Part shown: one piece after another, positions 11,790 through 22,413 of the stretch
How the letters are laid out: every line of letters begins with the position of its first letter
How positions within the stretch are numbered: the first letter of the stretch is position 1
NCBI GenBank assembly: GCA_025506515.1
Contig: CM046451.1
Coordinates: 39,952,595 to 40,016,594 of the forward strand
DNA length: 64,000 nucleotides
From: Flaveria trinervia
Taxonomy: Eukaryota > Streptophyta > Magnoliopsida > Asterales > Asteraceae
Direction of reading: 5' to 3'
The notes under the pieces: generated by a model
What the model was told of the DNA's origin: nothing
The model's input: only the letters and a program-made list of their open reading frames with translations
Database searches by the model: none
Made by a program: the position numbers and the translations under genes

Positions 11790-12479
11790 CTAAGAAATTG
11801 GATGATTCTTGTTAATACGAGATGTAGTAATCTCATCACATTGAACATTAACATCCAAATTTGTTTGATTCAAGTTGGAAAACTCATGTATCAAAGTAGA
11901 AGAATGTGGATTGAGGTTTGTAACTTGAGTAGGTGAATTGACGAAGTAATCAAAGTTACCTGTATCAACTACATCACCTGAAATGGATGATGTTCCAGAC
12001 TCAGGTATCACAAACTCATTACCATCATTAGGAATATTTTGTGATTCTTCCTGATTAATTGACTCTGAATGATCTGAAACTGTATTTTCATGGATTTGTA
12101 TTGTTGAATCCTTGACAAATGACAAAAATGGGTAGTCTGAGCTTGAATCATCTGGGTCATCAGAATCTGAATCTTCACTGAAAGATCCAAGATCTCCTCT
12201 TGAGTTCTTCTTATCTGTAGAATTAAGACAATTTGGTTGATCAAACAAATTAGATTGAAAAGAGTTTGATAATGAATCTAAGTCAAATAACAATGCAGGA
12301 CCATTTGAAACTGATGGAAAAGAACTTTCCAGAAATTTAACGTTGAATGTTTCAAGGATTACATTTGTCCTAGAGTTGTAGACTCGATAGGCTTTTGAAA
12401 CCGATGAATATCCAACAAAAAATCCATTATCAGATTTTGCTTCAAATTTTCCTAATTGATCACTTGAATTAAGAATCAT
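11790..12479 (-). pseudogene. Element B integrase C-terminal region and linker to RT
   Basis: A 229-residue open stretch. It starts in the conserved post-catalytic integrase segment (SDNGFFVGYSSVSKAYRVYNS, split here as GFFVGYSS then KAYRVYN) and continues into a serine- and aspartate-rich linker, ending with INKNHPIS just before RT. The same block in C (about 45400-45960), F (57950-58660) and A (1-550) confirms the order. Joined to flanking pol by frameshifts. Confidence 0.82.
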
Positions 12480-12568
12480 AACAGGACAACCAAATTATTT
12501 TAAAAAGTTTATGATCGGTTTTCTGCCAAACATTAACTCATATGGAGTTTTCAGTTTATCTTTGACGA

Positions 12569-13681
12569 TTAAGATTCACTTCTGAATGAAACCGCAGCTG
12601 ATATTGCTTCATCCCAAAAAGTGATAGGGATTTTTGCATCAGCTAACATAGAATGAGCAGCTTCAATCAGTTTTCTATTCTTCCTTTCTGCAACTCCATT
12701 TTGTTGAGGAGTTTTGGGAGCACTGAACTGATGAGCTATCCCTTTCTGTGCACAAAACATTTCAATGTTAGCATTTTTGAATTCCGTTCCATTATCACTT
12801 CTTATTATTTTCACTTTGTTGTCTAATTGATTTTCAACTTTAATAATAAATTATTTTAGTAAATTAGCTGTTTCAGATTTGGCATAAAGAAAGAAAACCC
12901 ATGAAAATCTTGTGAAGTCATCAATGATAACTAAACAAAATGATTTTCGTCCAATACTCTTGACGTTTGTTGGTCCAAAAAGGTCCATATGTAACATCTG
13001 GAGAGGTTTGGATGTTGAGTTTATAGGCTTGGACTTATAAGACGCTCTGTGTCGCTTTCCCTTCAAACATGTTGAGCAGTGATCATTCGTTGCAAACTTC
13101 TTAGATGGAAGTCCAATGACATGATTTCCTGCTACAAGCTTGTTCATGTTCTTGAAGTTTGAATGACCGAGACGTCTATGCCAAAGCTGGCTTTCATCAT
13201 TTGATGCCTTTGCAATTAGGCATGTTGTTTCATGAGACATATCCAATTTGTATACATCTCTATCTCTCTCAGCTGTAACAATCACCCAATCTTTGCTTAT
13301 CTTGAAATCTTGCTTCAAAACATAACAAAATGAATCATTAAACAGAATAGAATAAGATTTGTCACATATTTGAGATACGCTTAAAAGAATAAAGTTCAAC
13401 TGTGAACAAAAATTGACTTTATCAAAGCTTATTATCCCATTGGATACTGTTCCTTCTCCGGTTATTTTTCCTCCAGCATCACCACCAAAGGCGACGTGAG
13501 TTCCATCTTTTGACTTAAAGTCTTGTAACAAGGCAGTATTGCCTATCATGTGCCGACTACACCCACTATCCACATACCATGTATTGATTGGTCTTTTTGG
13601 GTGTATATGCACCATAAGAAAGTTAAGTTGAAATATCTGCCCAAGCCGAAATGGTCTTGGGCTTTCCAAATTTATCAACAA
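12569..13681 (-). pseudogene. Element B protease, GAG-pre-integrase and integrase core
   Basis: Two open stretches (12851-13681 and 12569-12814) separated by a frameshift. Protease carries NTWYVDSGCSRHMIGN, with the DSG catalytic triplet, near 13570. The zinc-binding HHCC region has WHRRLGHSNFKNMN and CSTCLKGKRH. The integrase core has DLFGPTNV (first Asp), a second Asp in IIRSDNGTEF and the Glu in NGVAERKNRKL. The catalytic DDE set is therefore visible, though in two frames. Length and order match other copia pol regions. Function: protease matures Gag-Pol and integrase inserts the cDNA. Confidence 0.88.
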
Positions 13682-13708
13682 TTGTAAATTGTTTATAATG
13701 GAGATTAT

Positions 13709-15148
13709 TCAAATCAGGTTTATTTTTGATGAGTTTATCAAATTATTCTGAAAATTGTTTGATTTATTTTTGTGAACATTCATACCATTTGATTGATCAT
13801 CTTTTGAAATGTATTGATGTCTAACATTTTTATTATTCATCATTACAAATCTTGGTATAAAGTGTTCTTGCATGTTATGTTTTGAGCTCACATAACTGTT
13901 CTTAGGAAAAGATCTCAAACCTACATTAGGTTGATTAATGTCTCTTTGAAATCCATTAGTTTGATTTCTCAAATACTGTGGATTAGCAAATCCTTTGCTC
14001 ATGTTTGATTTTGCAAAGTTTCTAGTGAGAGATCTATTTCTAAAGTAACAATTTGCAGTGTTGTGAGTCTTTTCATCATAATAAGTACAATATTTGTTAT
14101 AATAACAATCTGCTGTCGAATGATTTCTCATGTCACATATGTGACAGTACTTGTTGAAGTAGCACTCAGCAGTATTGTGATTTTTCATATCATAAATTTC
14201 ACAGTACTTTTGTGGTGTTAAAAACAACTTTTTTTTAACTTTTGACAATGACATAATGTTTGATTTTGGTGTCATATAGTTAAACTGTTGTCTTTCATTT
14301 TTCACAGTTTGATTTTGTGTCAGATTATTGTTCATTTGTTTAACATGAACTTCCTTCTTGAATGTATTAGAAACAAATCCTTTTGCTACAGCGGAAGTCT
14401 TTGAATCTGAACTAGATTTCAGATCAGAGTTTGATTTGCTCATAATATTTGCTTTATTATTTGGAAGAGAATTCATATTTAACATACCTGCTGACACAAA
14501 TTTACTTGGTTGTAGTTTTGATGATTGATTTGTTGCTTTAATCAAATTTTTTGAACTTTTGTTTTGTTTAGATGTTGCTTCTGCAGATTTCTTTCTTCTT
14601 CTTTGATTTAGAAGAACTTGGTTTATTTTTAGATTGAACATCATTAGAAGAAGATTCCTTTTCTGATTGAAATTGTTTCATATTGATGGTGTTCGATTCT
14701 TCTGATGTTCCTATCTGTTGTTTATCCTTGTTTTGAACTCTGACTTCTTCTATTACATTATGAGATTGATCAAAAGAGATATTTTGTTTTGGTTGTTTTG
14801 GTTCATATGATTTTATCTTGATTGGATGACCATTTTGATTTTTTCTTGATCTTTTTCAACAAACACTTGAACATTTTCCTTTTCTTCTTCTGCATTCTTG
14901 GTTTTGATCTGGAAGGCTTTAAGCTTTGCTTTATTTTCAGGTGAATGATCATGAGTATTGAAGTTCTCTGGTAGTGTGTTTGTGATAGATTTGGGCATAG
15001 GTTCATGAGTGAAACCTAACCCTGCCTTTTGTTTATCTTTTCTGTCACTGATTAATTTTTCTACTATCATTTTTGAACTCATTACTTTTGCCAGATCAAG
15101 TTGAGTAGCAGCATGTGCTATTTTCTCTTGTTCAAGATTCTTGGTCAT
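13709..15148 (-). pseudogene. Element B gag C-terminal spacer with coiled coil and zinc-finger cluster
   Basis: Two open stretches, 14813-15148 and 13709-14644, in different frames. The first holds a charged helical segment and the GLGFTHEPMP motif that has equivalents after the coiled coil in every other copia element here (C GIGYNHTAPP, D GIGYNSCPPP, E GLGTNEIAPP). The second is basic and asparagine-rich and holds three adjacent C-x2-C-x4-H-x4-C-like units (about 14040-14215). It leads to the gag-protease junction near 13620-13700. It is probably the carboxy-terminal part of a long gag rather than a separate gene. Confidence 0.7.
14040..14215 (-). repeat. Triplicated CCHC zinc-knuckle-like units in element B
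   Basis: Three units of about 19 residues: CEIYDMKNHNTAEC, CHICDMRNHSTADC and CTYYDEKTHNTANC, separated by YFNKY or YYNKY. The middle one keeps the full C-x2-C-x4-H-x4-C set; the outer two have Tyr for the second Cys. Element D has an equivalent cluster at 36583-36740. Confidence 0.82.
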
Positions 15149-15358
15149 CTCTTCTAGTTGTTTTGTAATAATTTCTAATTCTTTGATTGTTTTGTTCCAT
15201 GAGTTTGAAGAGAGATAATCTTTTGATCTGCAGTTTTATGATCAGATTTAAGTTGGTTATGCATAGATTCCTCTTGTTTTAGCTTTTCAAAGATTTTGAA
15301 TGAATAGTTCTGTAGTGTTCAACATGTTCATAGCATGATTTGGTGCAAAGCTTTTCTC

Positions 15359-17051
15359 TTACTTCTCATGGTATTTGAGGAAATTTTGAACTGTGGTTTC
15401 AGATGTTGAATTAGAAGAGTTAACCTTTGGTTGATCAGATTGAACCATTAGAGCTACTTCCTCTGTATCCTCTTTAGGATCAGACTTGTCACTCCAATCA
15501 TAGTTATCTTCCTCTTCATCACTTTCCACTTTTGGGTCATTGTTTTCTGACCAATCTTCTTCTTGAATTTCTGCAATAAGAGATAAACTTGATGTTAATT
15601 CATTTGTAAATTGATCTACATATGCACTCCAATTATATCCATCTTTGATGCTGACTACTAGTGCTTTCTTTGTTTCATCAGATAATTTGGTTTCATCTTC
15701 GAGCTCTGGCATAGGAAGACTTTGATAAGGCTTTTGAAAAGTCTTCTGAGCTTGTTGAAACCTTTGATTATTTGAGCTTGATTGAGCACTTCCACCATTA
15801 TTCCTTGGAGCTTTGCATTCTCTTGACAAATGTCCATAACTGTTGCAGTTAAAACATCTAGCATTTGACTTGTCAAATCCAATAGTCTTGTTTGCACTAG
15901 GCTTGTATTTCTTGTTGACATAAGAATGTTTTTGAGTCCTGTAGGCAATCATCACCATCTGCCAGTTGAGGTCCATCTCTTCAACATCTTCAGGATCCAT
16001 TTCAAATAAATCCTGCAAAACAAAATCTAGTTGAGTTAAATGGCTACCTTGATATGCTTGAAAGCTGGCCATAAATGCAGTGAATGCAGTTTTGGACCCT
16101 TCATCCTCTAAAAGGATGTTAATCACATCTTTAACTTTGCTAGATTTAGTAGAGTTAGATGCTGAAGAAGTCTTTGTCTGAATATTTGATGATTATGACT
16201 GTGGTTTAGGAGGAGATTGAGAATGAGACTGAGTTGTATATGCAGGTGAAAAATCCTGCTCCAACAAACAAATCTCCCTCTTCTTCAGGACTTTTCTCAC
16301 TCTTTGCCATGAATGCATTCTCTATAGTGGTTGCAGGAGAAGCAACAAACTGGTATTGAGACATTGATGCGGCTCTATCATTGTTCCTTGAGTTTTCATC
16401 AATCTCCACTGATTCTATTATTGCAATAAGAAGATCTAGATCCATTGGAAACTTCTCAGTATGCTTTAGTAGAGTTACAGTTTGTTTCCATGGTGATGGT
16501 AAAGCATTGAGTAGTCTGAGATTTAAATCTTCAAGATCAGGTTTGATACCAGCTGTTGACATCTCAGTTATGAGTTGAACAAATCTGTTCATCATTTGAT
16601 TTATTGTCTCTCCAGACAAATGTTAAAACAATTCTAATTGTCTTTTCAGCTTTTGTTTCTTTAGATTTTGAATCTCCTTACCTCCTTCACAAATGATCTT
16701 CAATGCTTTATATAGTGTACATCCAGTTTGATATGCATCAAGCCTTGTAAGAACTTCCAAAGGCAGTCCTTTACACATCAATGAATAGGCTTTAATATCA
16801 TTCTTAACTCTTTTCAGATCATCTCCTTGAAGATCATCTTCTGGATAAGGTTCTGGAGAATCTTTAGTATACACAAATCCCCTGTCTGGCCCATCAGTTG
16901 TTATAGGAATGTATGGTCCTTTTTCTATATATTTCTAGAGATCAATGTCAATGGAATTAAAGTGTTGTTTTAGTCTAAGAGACCAATTTTTGAAATCAGC
17001 TCTATTTTTAACTTTTGGAACTCTGTTTTCAGAATCTTCTGATTTTACCAT
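15359..17051 (-). pseudogene. Element B gag
   Basis: Start ATG at 17051 (MVKSEDSENRVPKVK), chosen by the match of the following FKNWSLRLKQHF to copia gag N-termini. An in-frame TAG follows near 16934. The UBN2-type gag core runs through 16206-16874 with a frameshift near 16620. After another break, 15359-16126 carries MDLNWQMVMIAYRTQKH and the nucleic-acid-binding knuckle CFNCNSYGHLSREC (15817-15858), then an acidic tail ending at 15359. Gag forms the particle shell and packages RNA. At least one stop and two frameshifts inactivate it. Confidence 0.83.
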
Positions 17052-17148
17052 TCTTATATTTTTGTTGTTTTCTTATATTTTGAATTTTTTAAAAAAATTT
17101 AAAAAGTTTTCAAAGAATTTTCAAAAAAAAATTCTAAGTATCAAGGTT

Positions 17149-17406
17149 AAAACGTCTGAACAGTATTCAAACGCCTCAACAGTTGATGCGTCTAAGTTGA
17201 GAAACATCTAAGGGAATGCCTTAGAAAATTTTCCAAAACGTCTAAGTATTAATGCGTCTGGAAGTTGTCAAACGTCTAAACAGTTATCAAGTGCCTAACA
17301 ATTATCAACTCAATAAAGGTGATACGTCTGATATTCTTCTCTTCAACGGTACTCAAACGACTAACTAAGAACGTCTACATAGTGTTAATGCGTCTAACAC
17401 TTAGAC
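17149..17406. repeat. Palindromic motif array in the gag leader of element B
   Basis: About a dozen short motifs: ATGCGTCT three times, AACGTCT about five times, with ATGCCT-like and AACGACTAAC variants. ATGCGTCT is the reverse complement of the AGACGCAT unit of the array at 6371-6789. It lies between the primer site and gag, so it is in the transcribed leader. Confidence 0.75.
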
Positions 17407-17829
17407 AAATTCAGTCAATCTCAGCTCATGCGACACATTCATCATCTTCAAATGACTGTAACAAACTCAAATCTTCTGAAATCTTCAAATGTTGATGAAT
17501 TCGATTGAAACTTTTCAATTAAACGAGTTTTATGAGATAAACATTCTTCTTAATATCAATTTCTTCAATTTCAAAAACAAATCACTCAATTTTGAGATTT
17601 TCAGTTCGAAACTTCAAACCTTTTTCGAACAACAAATTCAACAAATTGACTTGAATTTGATGAATAGATCTGCTAATTGTGATTCAAATCATGTTTCTGA
17701 TGATGAAACATAACTGAAATTCAAAAATTTTCAATTGAATTGTATCTCAATCACAGATTCAGTGAGATTTTTAGGTTTTCAAGTTCGATGAACTTAAAAA
17801 GAAAATCAATCACTAACAGCTTACCAATA
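17407..17829 (-). other. Element B untranslated leader, proximal part
   Basis: Noncoding AT-rich leader between the primer site and the motif array. I see no gene in it. Confidence 0.6.
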
Positions 17830-17841
17830 GCTCTGATACCA
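17830..17841 (-). other. Element B primer binding site
   Basis: The minus strand reads TGGTATCAGAGC, complementary to the 3' end of plant initiator tRNA-Met, two bases inside the 5' LTR. Standard copia minus-strand priming site. Confidence 0.93.
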
Positions 17842-18034
17842 TTTGATAGGATCAAATGAATAAATCTGTGATGATTTGTAAACACAATTCAATGAAATTC
17901 ACAAAAAGTAATCAAATCAAAACAAGATATCAATAAGATTCAAGTTTTCATTAATATCAAGCTAAGACAATTACAAGTATGAAAGCAGATTCGAATATCT
18001 TGTGTATTCGTTACTATCTACCTACAAATGTAAG

Positions 18035-18043
18035 CTATTTATA
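18035..18043 (-). promoter_or_regulatory. TATA box of element B 5' LTR
   Basis: Minus strand AGTATAAATAGC. The matching site in the 3' LTR (near 2031-2040) has a base change, so the 5' copy is the better promoter. Function inferred from position. Confidence 0.55.
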
Positions 18044-18088
18044 CTGAAAAACAAAAAGTAAAGGAACTAACAAACTACACAAATAGTC

Positions 18089-18847
18089 TACAGGATCGTT
18101 GAAGGGTGTGAGTTACAACACAACAACACAAAGAGGAGATTAACCAAACTTTAATCAAATAGTAAACTGGATTAACCAAGATAAGACACTAAGAACAGAA
18201 GTAATGTAAGAGACAGAACACAAGAGTATCGTTTTCAAGAATACAGTATATTGCTTTCTCTATGTTCTATTACAAGTGTTACAAAGCATAAATAAAAGAT
18301 ACAAGAAGATGAGATACTTATACTACATCCTACAGCTGGCTATACTATGGAAGCCAGCTAGATACAATTAACTAGAACAAACAAAATCAATTGTTGAGTC
18401 CAAAGGCAGATTGCCTTTTAACTTGTGATTATGACATGCGATAACTCACATCCTTTTCTATTACAAAAAGGATAAAGTACATAAAGTAGAAAGTATACGG
18501 ACTCAAGACCTCAATGTACAGTTACCAAAAGCATGGACCTTTTCACCAACTCATGTAAGTTGGTGACTTGCAGAGATGCAGCGGAAATGTGTCCAGCTTT
18601 ACAAAAAGGTACATCAGAAAAAGCATGTCTTAAAATTCTTAAAAAGAAATCTGTCTTCATAACATGAAGCTTCGGAAGACTTTGTCTCTGAGGCTTCGGA
18701 AGATATTGGTCTTGGCTTCGGAAGATTTCACACTTAGAATATTTCTATTGAGTGTGTGAAACTTCCGAAGCATTCTACTTCAGAACTTGTGTTGCAGATT
18801 AAGCCTTGGATGTTTGGGTTGCATCGGCCTCTTCATTAGTCTCTACA
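18089..18847 (-). mobile_element. Solo LTR of the A/F family inside the 5' LTR of element B
   Basis: 759 bp, TACAGGATCG (TG start mutated to TA) to GTCTCTACA, flanked by the 5-bp duplication TAGTC (18084-18088 and 18848-18852). It aligns along its length with the LTRs of A (21638-22408) and F (62545-63248, 38546-39309). It carries four close copies of the CTTCGGAAG / CTTCCGAAG motif at about 18668-18768. No internal region remains. Confidence 0.93.
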
Positions 18848-18921
18848 TAGTCCCTATACTATTACAACCTATCAAAAGACAAATAAAGACAACATGTTAA
18901 TATTTCTTAGAGCACTTAACA

Positions 18922-18926
18922 ATTAG
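18922..18926. repeat. Target site duplication ATTAG of element B, right copy
   Basis: Matches 1840-1844. The duplicated bases include the TAA stop codon of element A gag (minus strand, 18923-18925), so B landed exactly at the gag terminus. Confidence 0.93.
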
Positions 18927-21553
18927 TTACATTTAGAAACCCAAGCCTTACTTGTCTTGGGCATATTAAGAGAAACAGAAGGTAATGAAACAGTAATTGA
19001 TCATATGGTTGTGTTAGGAGGATCTTGAGCTGTTGTTGATGGAGAATTCTCAGTCACTTGGTTTTTCTTAGACTTCCACACCACCTTTGGAGTCTTGGAC
19101 TTGACCTTCAATACTTTGGTAGCTTTTGATACTTCGGAAGTTTTGATGATTGAGCCTTTGGAAGATCCTACAGGCACTGCAGCAAATTTCAGTGCTTCTA
19201 AAGTATTCCTTCCTTCCGAGACCAACTTTTCTTCCGATTACAATTTTCCAACTGCCTTCTTCTTAGATTTGGAGCTTCCGAAGGAAACAAATTTCTCTTT
19301 TGAAGCTTGAATCTTCTTGGAACTCTTGAAGTCTTTGTCTTGGTCATGTGAACAGTACCTTTAGGATTGTATGGACAATCCTTAGCAAGATGAGCAGTAC
19401 TTTCACACATGACACACTCCATTTTCTTCTTCCCAAGATCCTTCTGCTAAGAAGAATACTGACTTTGGTAACATCCCTTCTCCACCTTCATCTTTCCAGG
19501 CTGTGCAACAATGGTACACAGTAGATCAGTTTTCTTCTTAATACTGAGATGATTTGAACAAGAACCAGAACTCTTAGAAGAAGATTTTAGGTTGATGTCT
19601 TCAGTCTTTGCTACTTCAAATCCTGCAGAGATAAACACTTGTTTGTGATTGGAGTCAAAAGTAGCCTTGATCTCTTGAGTCTTCCTTGCTTTCCTTTTGC
19701 TCTTTCTGATCAAGTTCTTCCTCATTGACTTGGTCATCATAGTCCTTTTCATTGTCCTCAGAAGGATAGTGACCCTTCTTAGAATTATCCTCTTCACTCT
19801 TCTTAGAGGTTTTCTTCACTCTCACTTCTTCATCCTCTTCACTTAGAGGATCTATGAGAGGAAGCTAATCATCACAAGTTCCACACCTAGGTGCTCTTAT
19901 AGACAAGATTGTGTTTGGAGGAGCTATCTCATTGGATCCTAGTCCCTGCTTGTTTTGAGAGCACACTTTCTTATGCAGGGATAAGGATATCATGTTCTCG
20001 AAGGTCTCTTCTTCAAGAACACATTTGTTTTCCCTGGCTTTGCTAATCACAAGCTCAGCCTGGCACTCAGTTAAGTTGGTTATGAGATCCTTGATTTGAG
20101 TCCTAAAATCTGTATGCTCATGTTTTAGAACTGAAATTGTTTTCTCTAAGTCCTCTATCTTTAGTTTATAATCATTTCCAGACTTTCTAAAATCAGCTTT
20201 TAAAATGATTAAGGACTCAAGATCAGATCTCATCTCCAAGTTATAGGCCCTGTATCTATTTACTTTAGCTATGCATTCAGGGGTACAGAGATGTTCCACT
20301 ACCTTGGCTTCATCATGATCTGCCATAAGTGCTTGGTTTGGAGAAACATCTTCCACCTGAATGCTCCTGTCAAAGCTTCCTTCTTCAATAGCAATAAGAG
20401 CATACTACTTTGGCTTCTTATTTTGGGGAGCTTTGTCAGTGTACTTGGACCTGGACTATGTTTGGCCACCATTTGTTCATGGTGCCTTACACTCCTTGGC
20501 AAAATGGCCCATCAAGTTACAGTCGTAACACTTGACTTTGCCTTTGTCCAGGCAAAACTTTCCATGTGTTGCATTGCTTGTAAACGTCGTTCCAGTCCGC
20601 TTGTAAAACTTCTTGGCTCTGTGAGTGAGAAGAGCCATCTGCTAGACTATCTCCATGTACTCCAGATCATGTGGATGGATATAGTCCATGTCTTCAAGGG
20701 TTAAGAGGAAGCTGCCACAACTTTCATCAAAAGACACAAATGCTTGAGAAGAACTTGTCTCTCGTAATGGGCTTCCTTAGGTGTAGTTCTCTTTAGGTGT
20801 CTCTAGGAAGGTGATGAAAGGACCCTTTGGTGAGTTATGAGGGTAGCATATGAGATAATGTTGGGGTTCCATGCTATCCCATTCAACCACATGCAGGGCT
20901 GAACCCATTTGATTGTTCGAGTTGCTAGATGAACCTTACATGTTCATCTCTACCTGGTAGCCACTCAGTCCTCTTGATCACCACACAGTAGTGAGTCCAC
21001 TGCCTAGGAAGTGAGGACATGAACTTTCTTACAATGTCCTTGTTCTCAAGTGGAACTCCTCCGTCCACAAGGGTTTCCACAATCTCAATATACCTGAAGT
21101 ATTGCTGAGTCATGGTTTCACCTGTTTTGAAGGTGAAGTTTTCAAACTGCTGCTTCAGGAGATCCTTCTTATTCTCCTTGGCTTTAAAGGAACCCTCATA
21201 CATCAGTTTCAGTGCATCCCACAGTTGCTTGGCTGTTTTGCACTTCTTCAAACCTCTGTATACAGAGCTTGGAAGAGCAGGCTGAAGGACTGTCATGGCT
21301 TTTCTATCAATCTCTACTCTCTTCTTGTCTTCATCAAAGTAGTTCGCCACAGCCTTGGGGATCATACCAGCATTAGTAGTACAGGGGGTGCTACGTATGT
21401 AAGGTCCATTCTCAATAGATTCCCACATTCCTGAGTCTAGAGACGTGATGAACCTTCCATTCTCAGGCACTAGGCATCAAAGTCATCAAGAGTGACCAGT
21501 GGGGACTTGTTTATGGTTCCAGTTTCCATATTAGTCTTGGAAATGGCTGCCAT
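18923..21553 (-). pseudogene. Element A gag, with coiled coil and second knuckle
   Basis: Start ATG at 21553, chosen by alignment with F gag. A frameshift near 21470 precedes a long open UBN2-type gag core (20925-21470; MWESIENGPYI, WDALKLMYEG, QYFRYIEIVETLV). The first CCHC knuckle (CYDCNLMGHFAKEC) is at 20491-20533. A coiled-coil segment with GLGSNEIAPP follows (19865-20356). After basic sequence comes a second knuckle, CVMCESTAHLAKDC (19364-19416), then a Ser-Glu-rich linker in which the CTTCGGAAG motif is translated as SSE or similar. Gag ends with KAWVSKCN and a TAA at 18923-18925. Several frameshifts disable it. Confidence 0.83.
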
Positions 21554-21623
21554 TTGAAAAGTTTAGTATTTTTGTGTGTGATGGATCTTAAGATGGTGGG
21601 ATCTTATATCAAGATCCTGGAAG

Positions 21624-21635
21624 GCTCTCATACCA
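21624..21635 (-). other. Element A primer binding site
   Basis: Minus strand TGGTATGAGAGC, one base from the usual TGGTATCAGAGC, two bases inside the 5' LTR. Confidence 0.88.
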
Positions 21636-21637
21636 AA

Positions 21638-22408
21638 TGCAGGACCGGTGAATGGGGTCACTTACAACACAACAACATAAAGAGAAGATTAACCACAATT
21701 AATCAAGCAGTAAACTGGATTAACCATAAGTAAGGCACTTAGAACACAAGTAACGTAAAAGACAGAACACAAGAGCACAAGTATATGGTTTTCAAGAATG
21801 CAGTATATTGCATTCTCTATGTGCTATTACAAGTGTTACAAAGCATAAAGGAAAAGATACAAGAACATGAGATACTTATACTACATCCTACAACTGGCCA
21901 TACTTTGAAAGACAGCTGGATACAATTGATTAGACTAAAAACAAAATCAATTGTAGAGTCAAAAAGACAGATTGCCTTTTTGACTTTGTGACTATGACAT
22001 GCCATAGCTCACATCCTTATCTATTACAAAAAGGATCAAGTACATGAAGTAGAAAGTTACAGAATCAAGACCTCAATGTACAGTTACCAAAAGCATGAAC
22101 CTTCACACCAACTTATGATAGTTGGTGACTTTAAAGAGACACAACGGAAACATGACCAGCTTTATGGAATTGTACATCAGATAAAGCATGTTACTAAAAC
22201 TCTTCGGAAAAAATCTGACTTCATGAGTTGAGGCTTGGGAAGACTTTGTATCTGATTCTTCGGAAGACTTCATCTTTGGCTTCGGAAGATTTCACACTTA
22301 AATATTTCTTTTGCTATGTGAAACTTCCGAAGCATTCTTTTTCAGTACTTGTGCAGCAAGCATGCACAAAGACTTTGGTTGCTTCAGCCTCTAAGCATAT
22401 TCTCTACA
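21638..22408 (-). repeat. Element A 5' LTR
   Basis: 771 bp, TGCAGGACCGG to TTCTCTACA. It is alignable with the solo LTR at 18089-18847 and with both F LTRs. A TATA-like TATAAGTATC is on the minus strand at 21871-21880. Copies of the CTTCGGAAG / CTTCCGAAG motif lie at about 22204-22340, upstream of that TATA in the direction of transcription. Confidence 0.92.
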
Positions 22409-22413
22409 CACTT

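Larger units (their letters stand above)
1845..18921 (-). mobile_element. Element B: full-length copia (Sirevirus-like) element with ORF3, carrying two solo-LTR insertions
   Basis: A 17-kb minus-strand insertion with 312-bp and about 314-bp LTRs and a perfect 5-bp duplication. Order along the minus strand: 5' LTR (17844-18921, split by a solo LTR), primer site (17830-17841), leader with a motif array, gag (15359-17051), gag spacer with coiled coil and zinc-finger cluster (13709-15148), protease and integrase (12569-13681), linker (11790-12479), RT and RNase H (10180-11770), spacer (holding the gypsy-like solo LTR 8074-9994), palindromic array (6371-6789), TATA-like box, ORF3 (2314-5734), polypurine tract and 3' LTR (1845-2156). 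Without the later insertions the element would be about 14.4 kb. LTRs differ at about a dozen positions by eye. Frameshifts occur in gag, pol and ORF3. Confidence 0.92.
17844..18921 (-). repeat. Element B 5' LTR, split by a solo LTR
   Basis: The two parts (17844-18088 and 18853-18921) add up to about 314 bp and match 1845-2156. A TATA box (minus-strand TATAAATAG) lies at 18035-18043. The right end CACTTAACA is followed by the ATTAG duplication. Confidence 0.93.
1..22408 (-). mobile_element. Element A: Ty1/copia (Sirevirus-like) retrotransposon, partial, split by element B
   Basis: A minus-strand copia element. Its 5' LTR is at 21638-22408, gag at 18923-21553, and protease plus integrase at 1-1839. 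RT, RNase H, ORF3 and the 3' LTR lie beyond the left edge. Element B sits between the gag stop codon and the protease. Element F (38546-63248) is a close relative and shows the uninterrupted sequence at 59730-59765, which confirms the join. A lies inside the protease region of element E: just right of 22408 the minus strand reads GGYISGRGS, part of E. The duplication expected on the right is CACTT (22409-22413); its partner is outside the window. Stops and frameshifts make the element defective. The family assignment is firm; the lineage name rests on overall resemblance. Confidence 0.88.
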
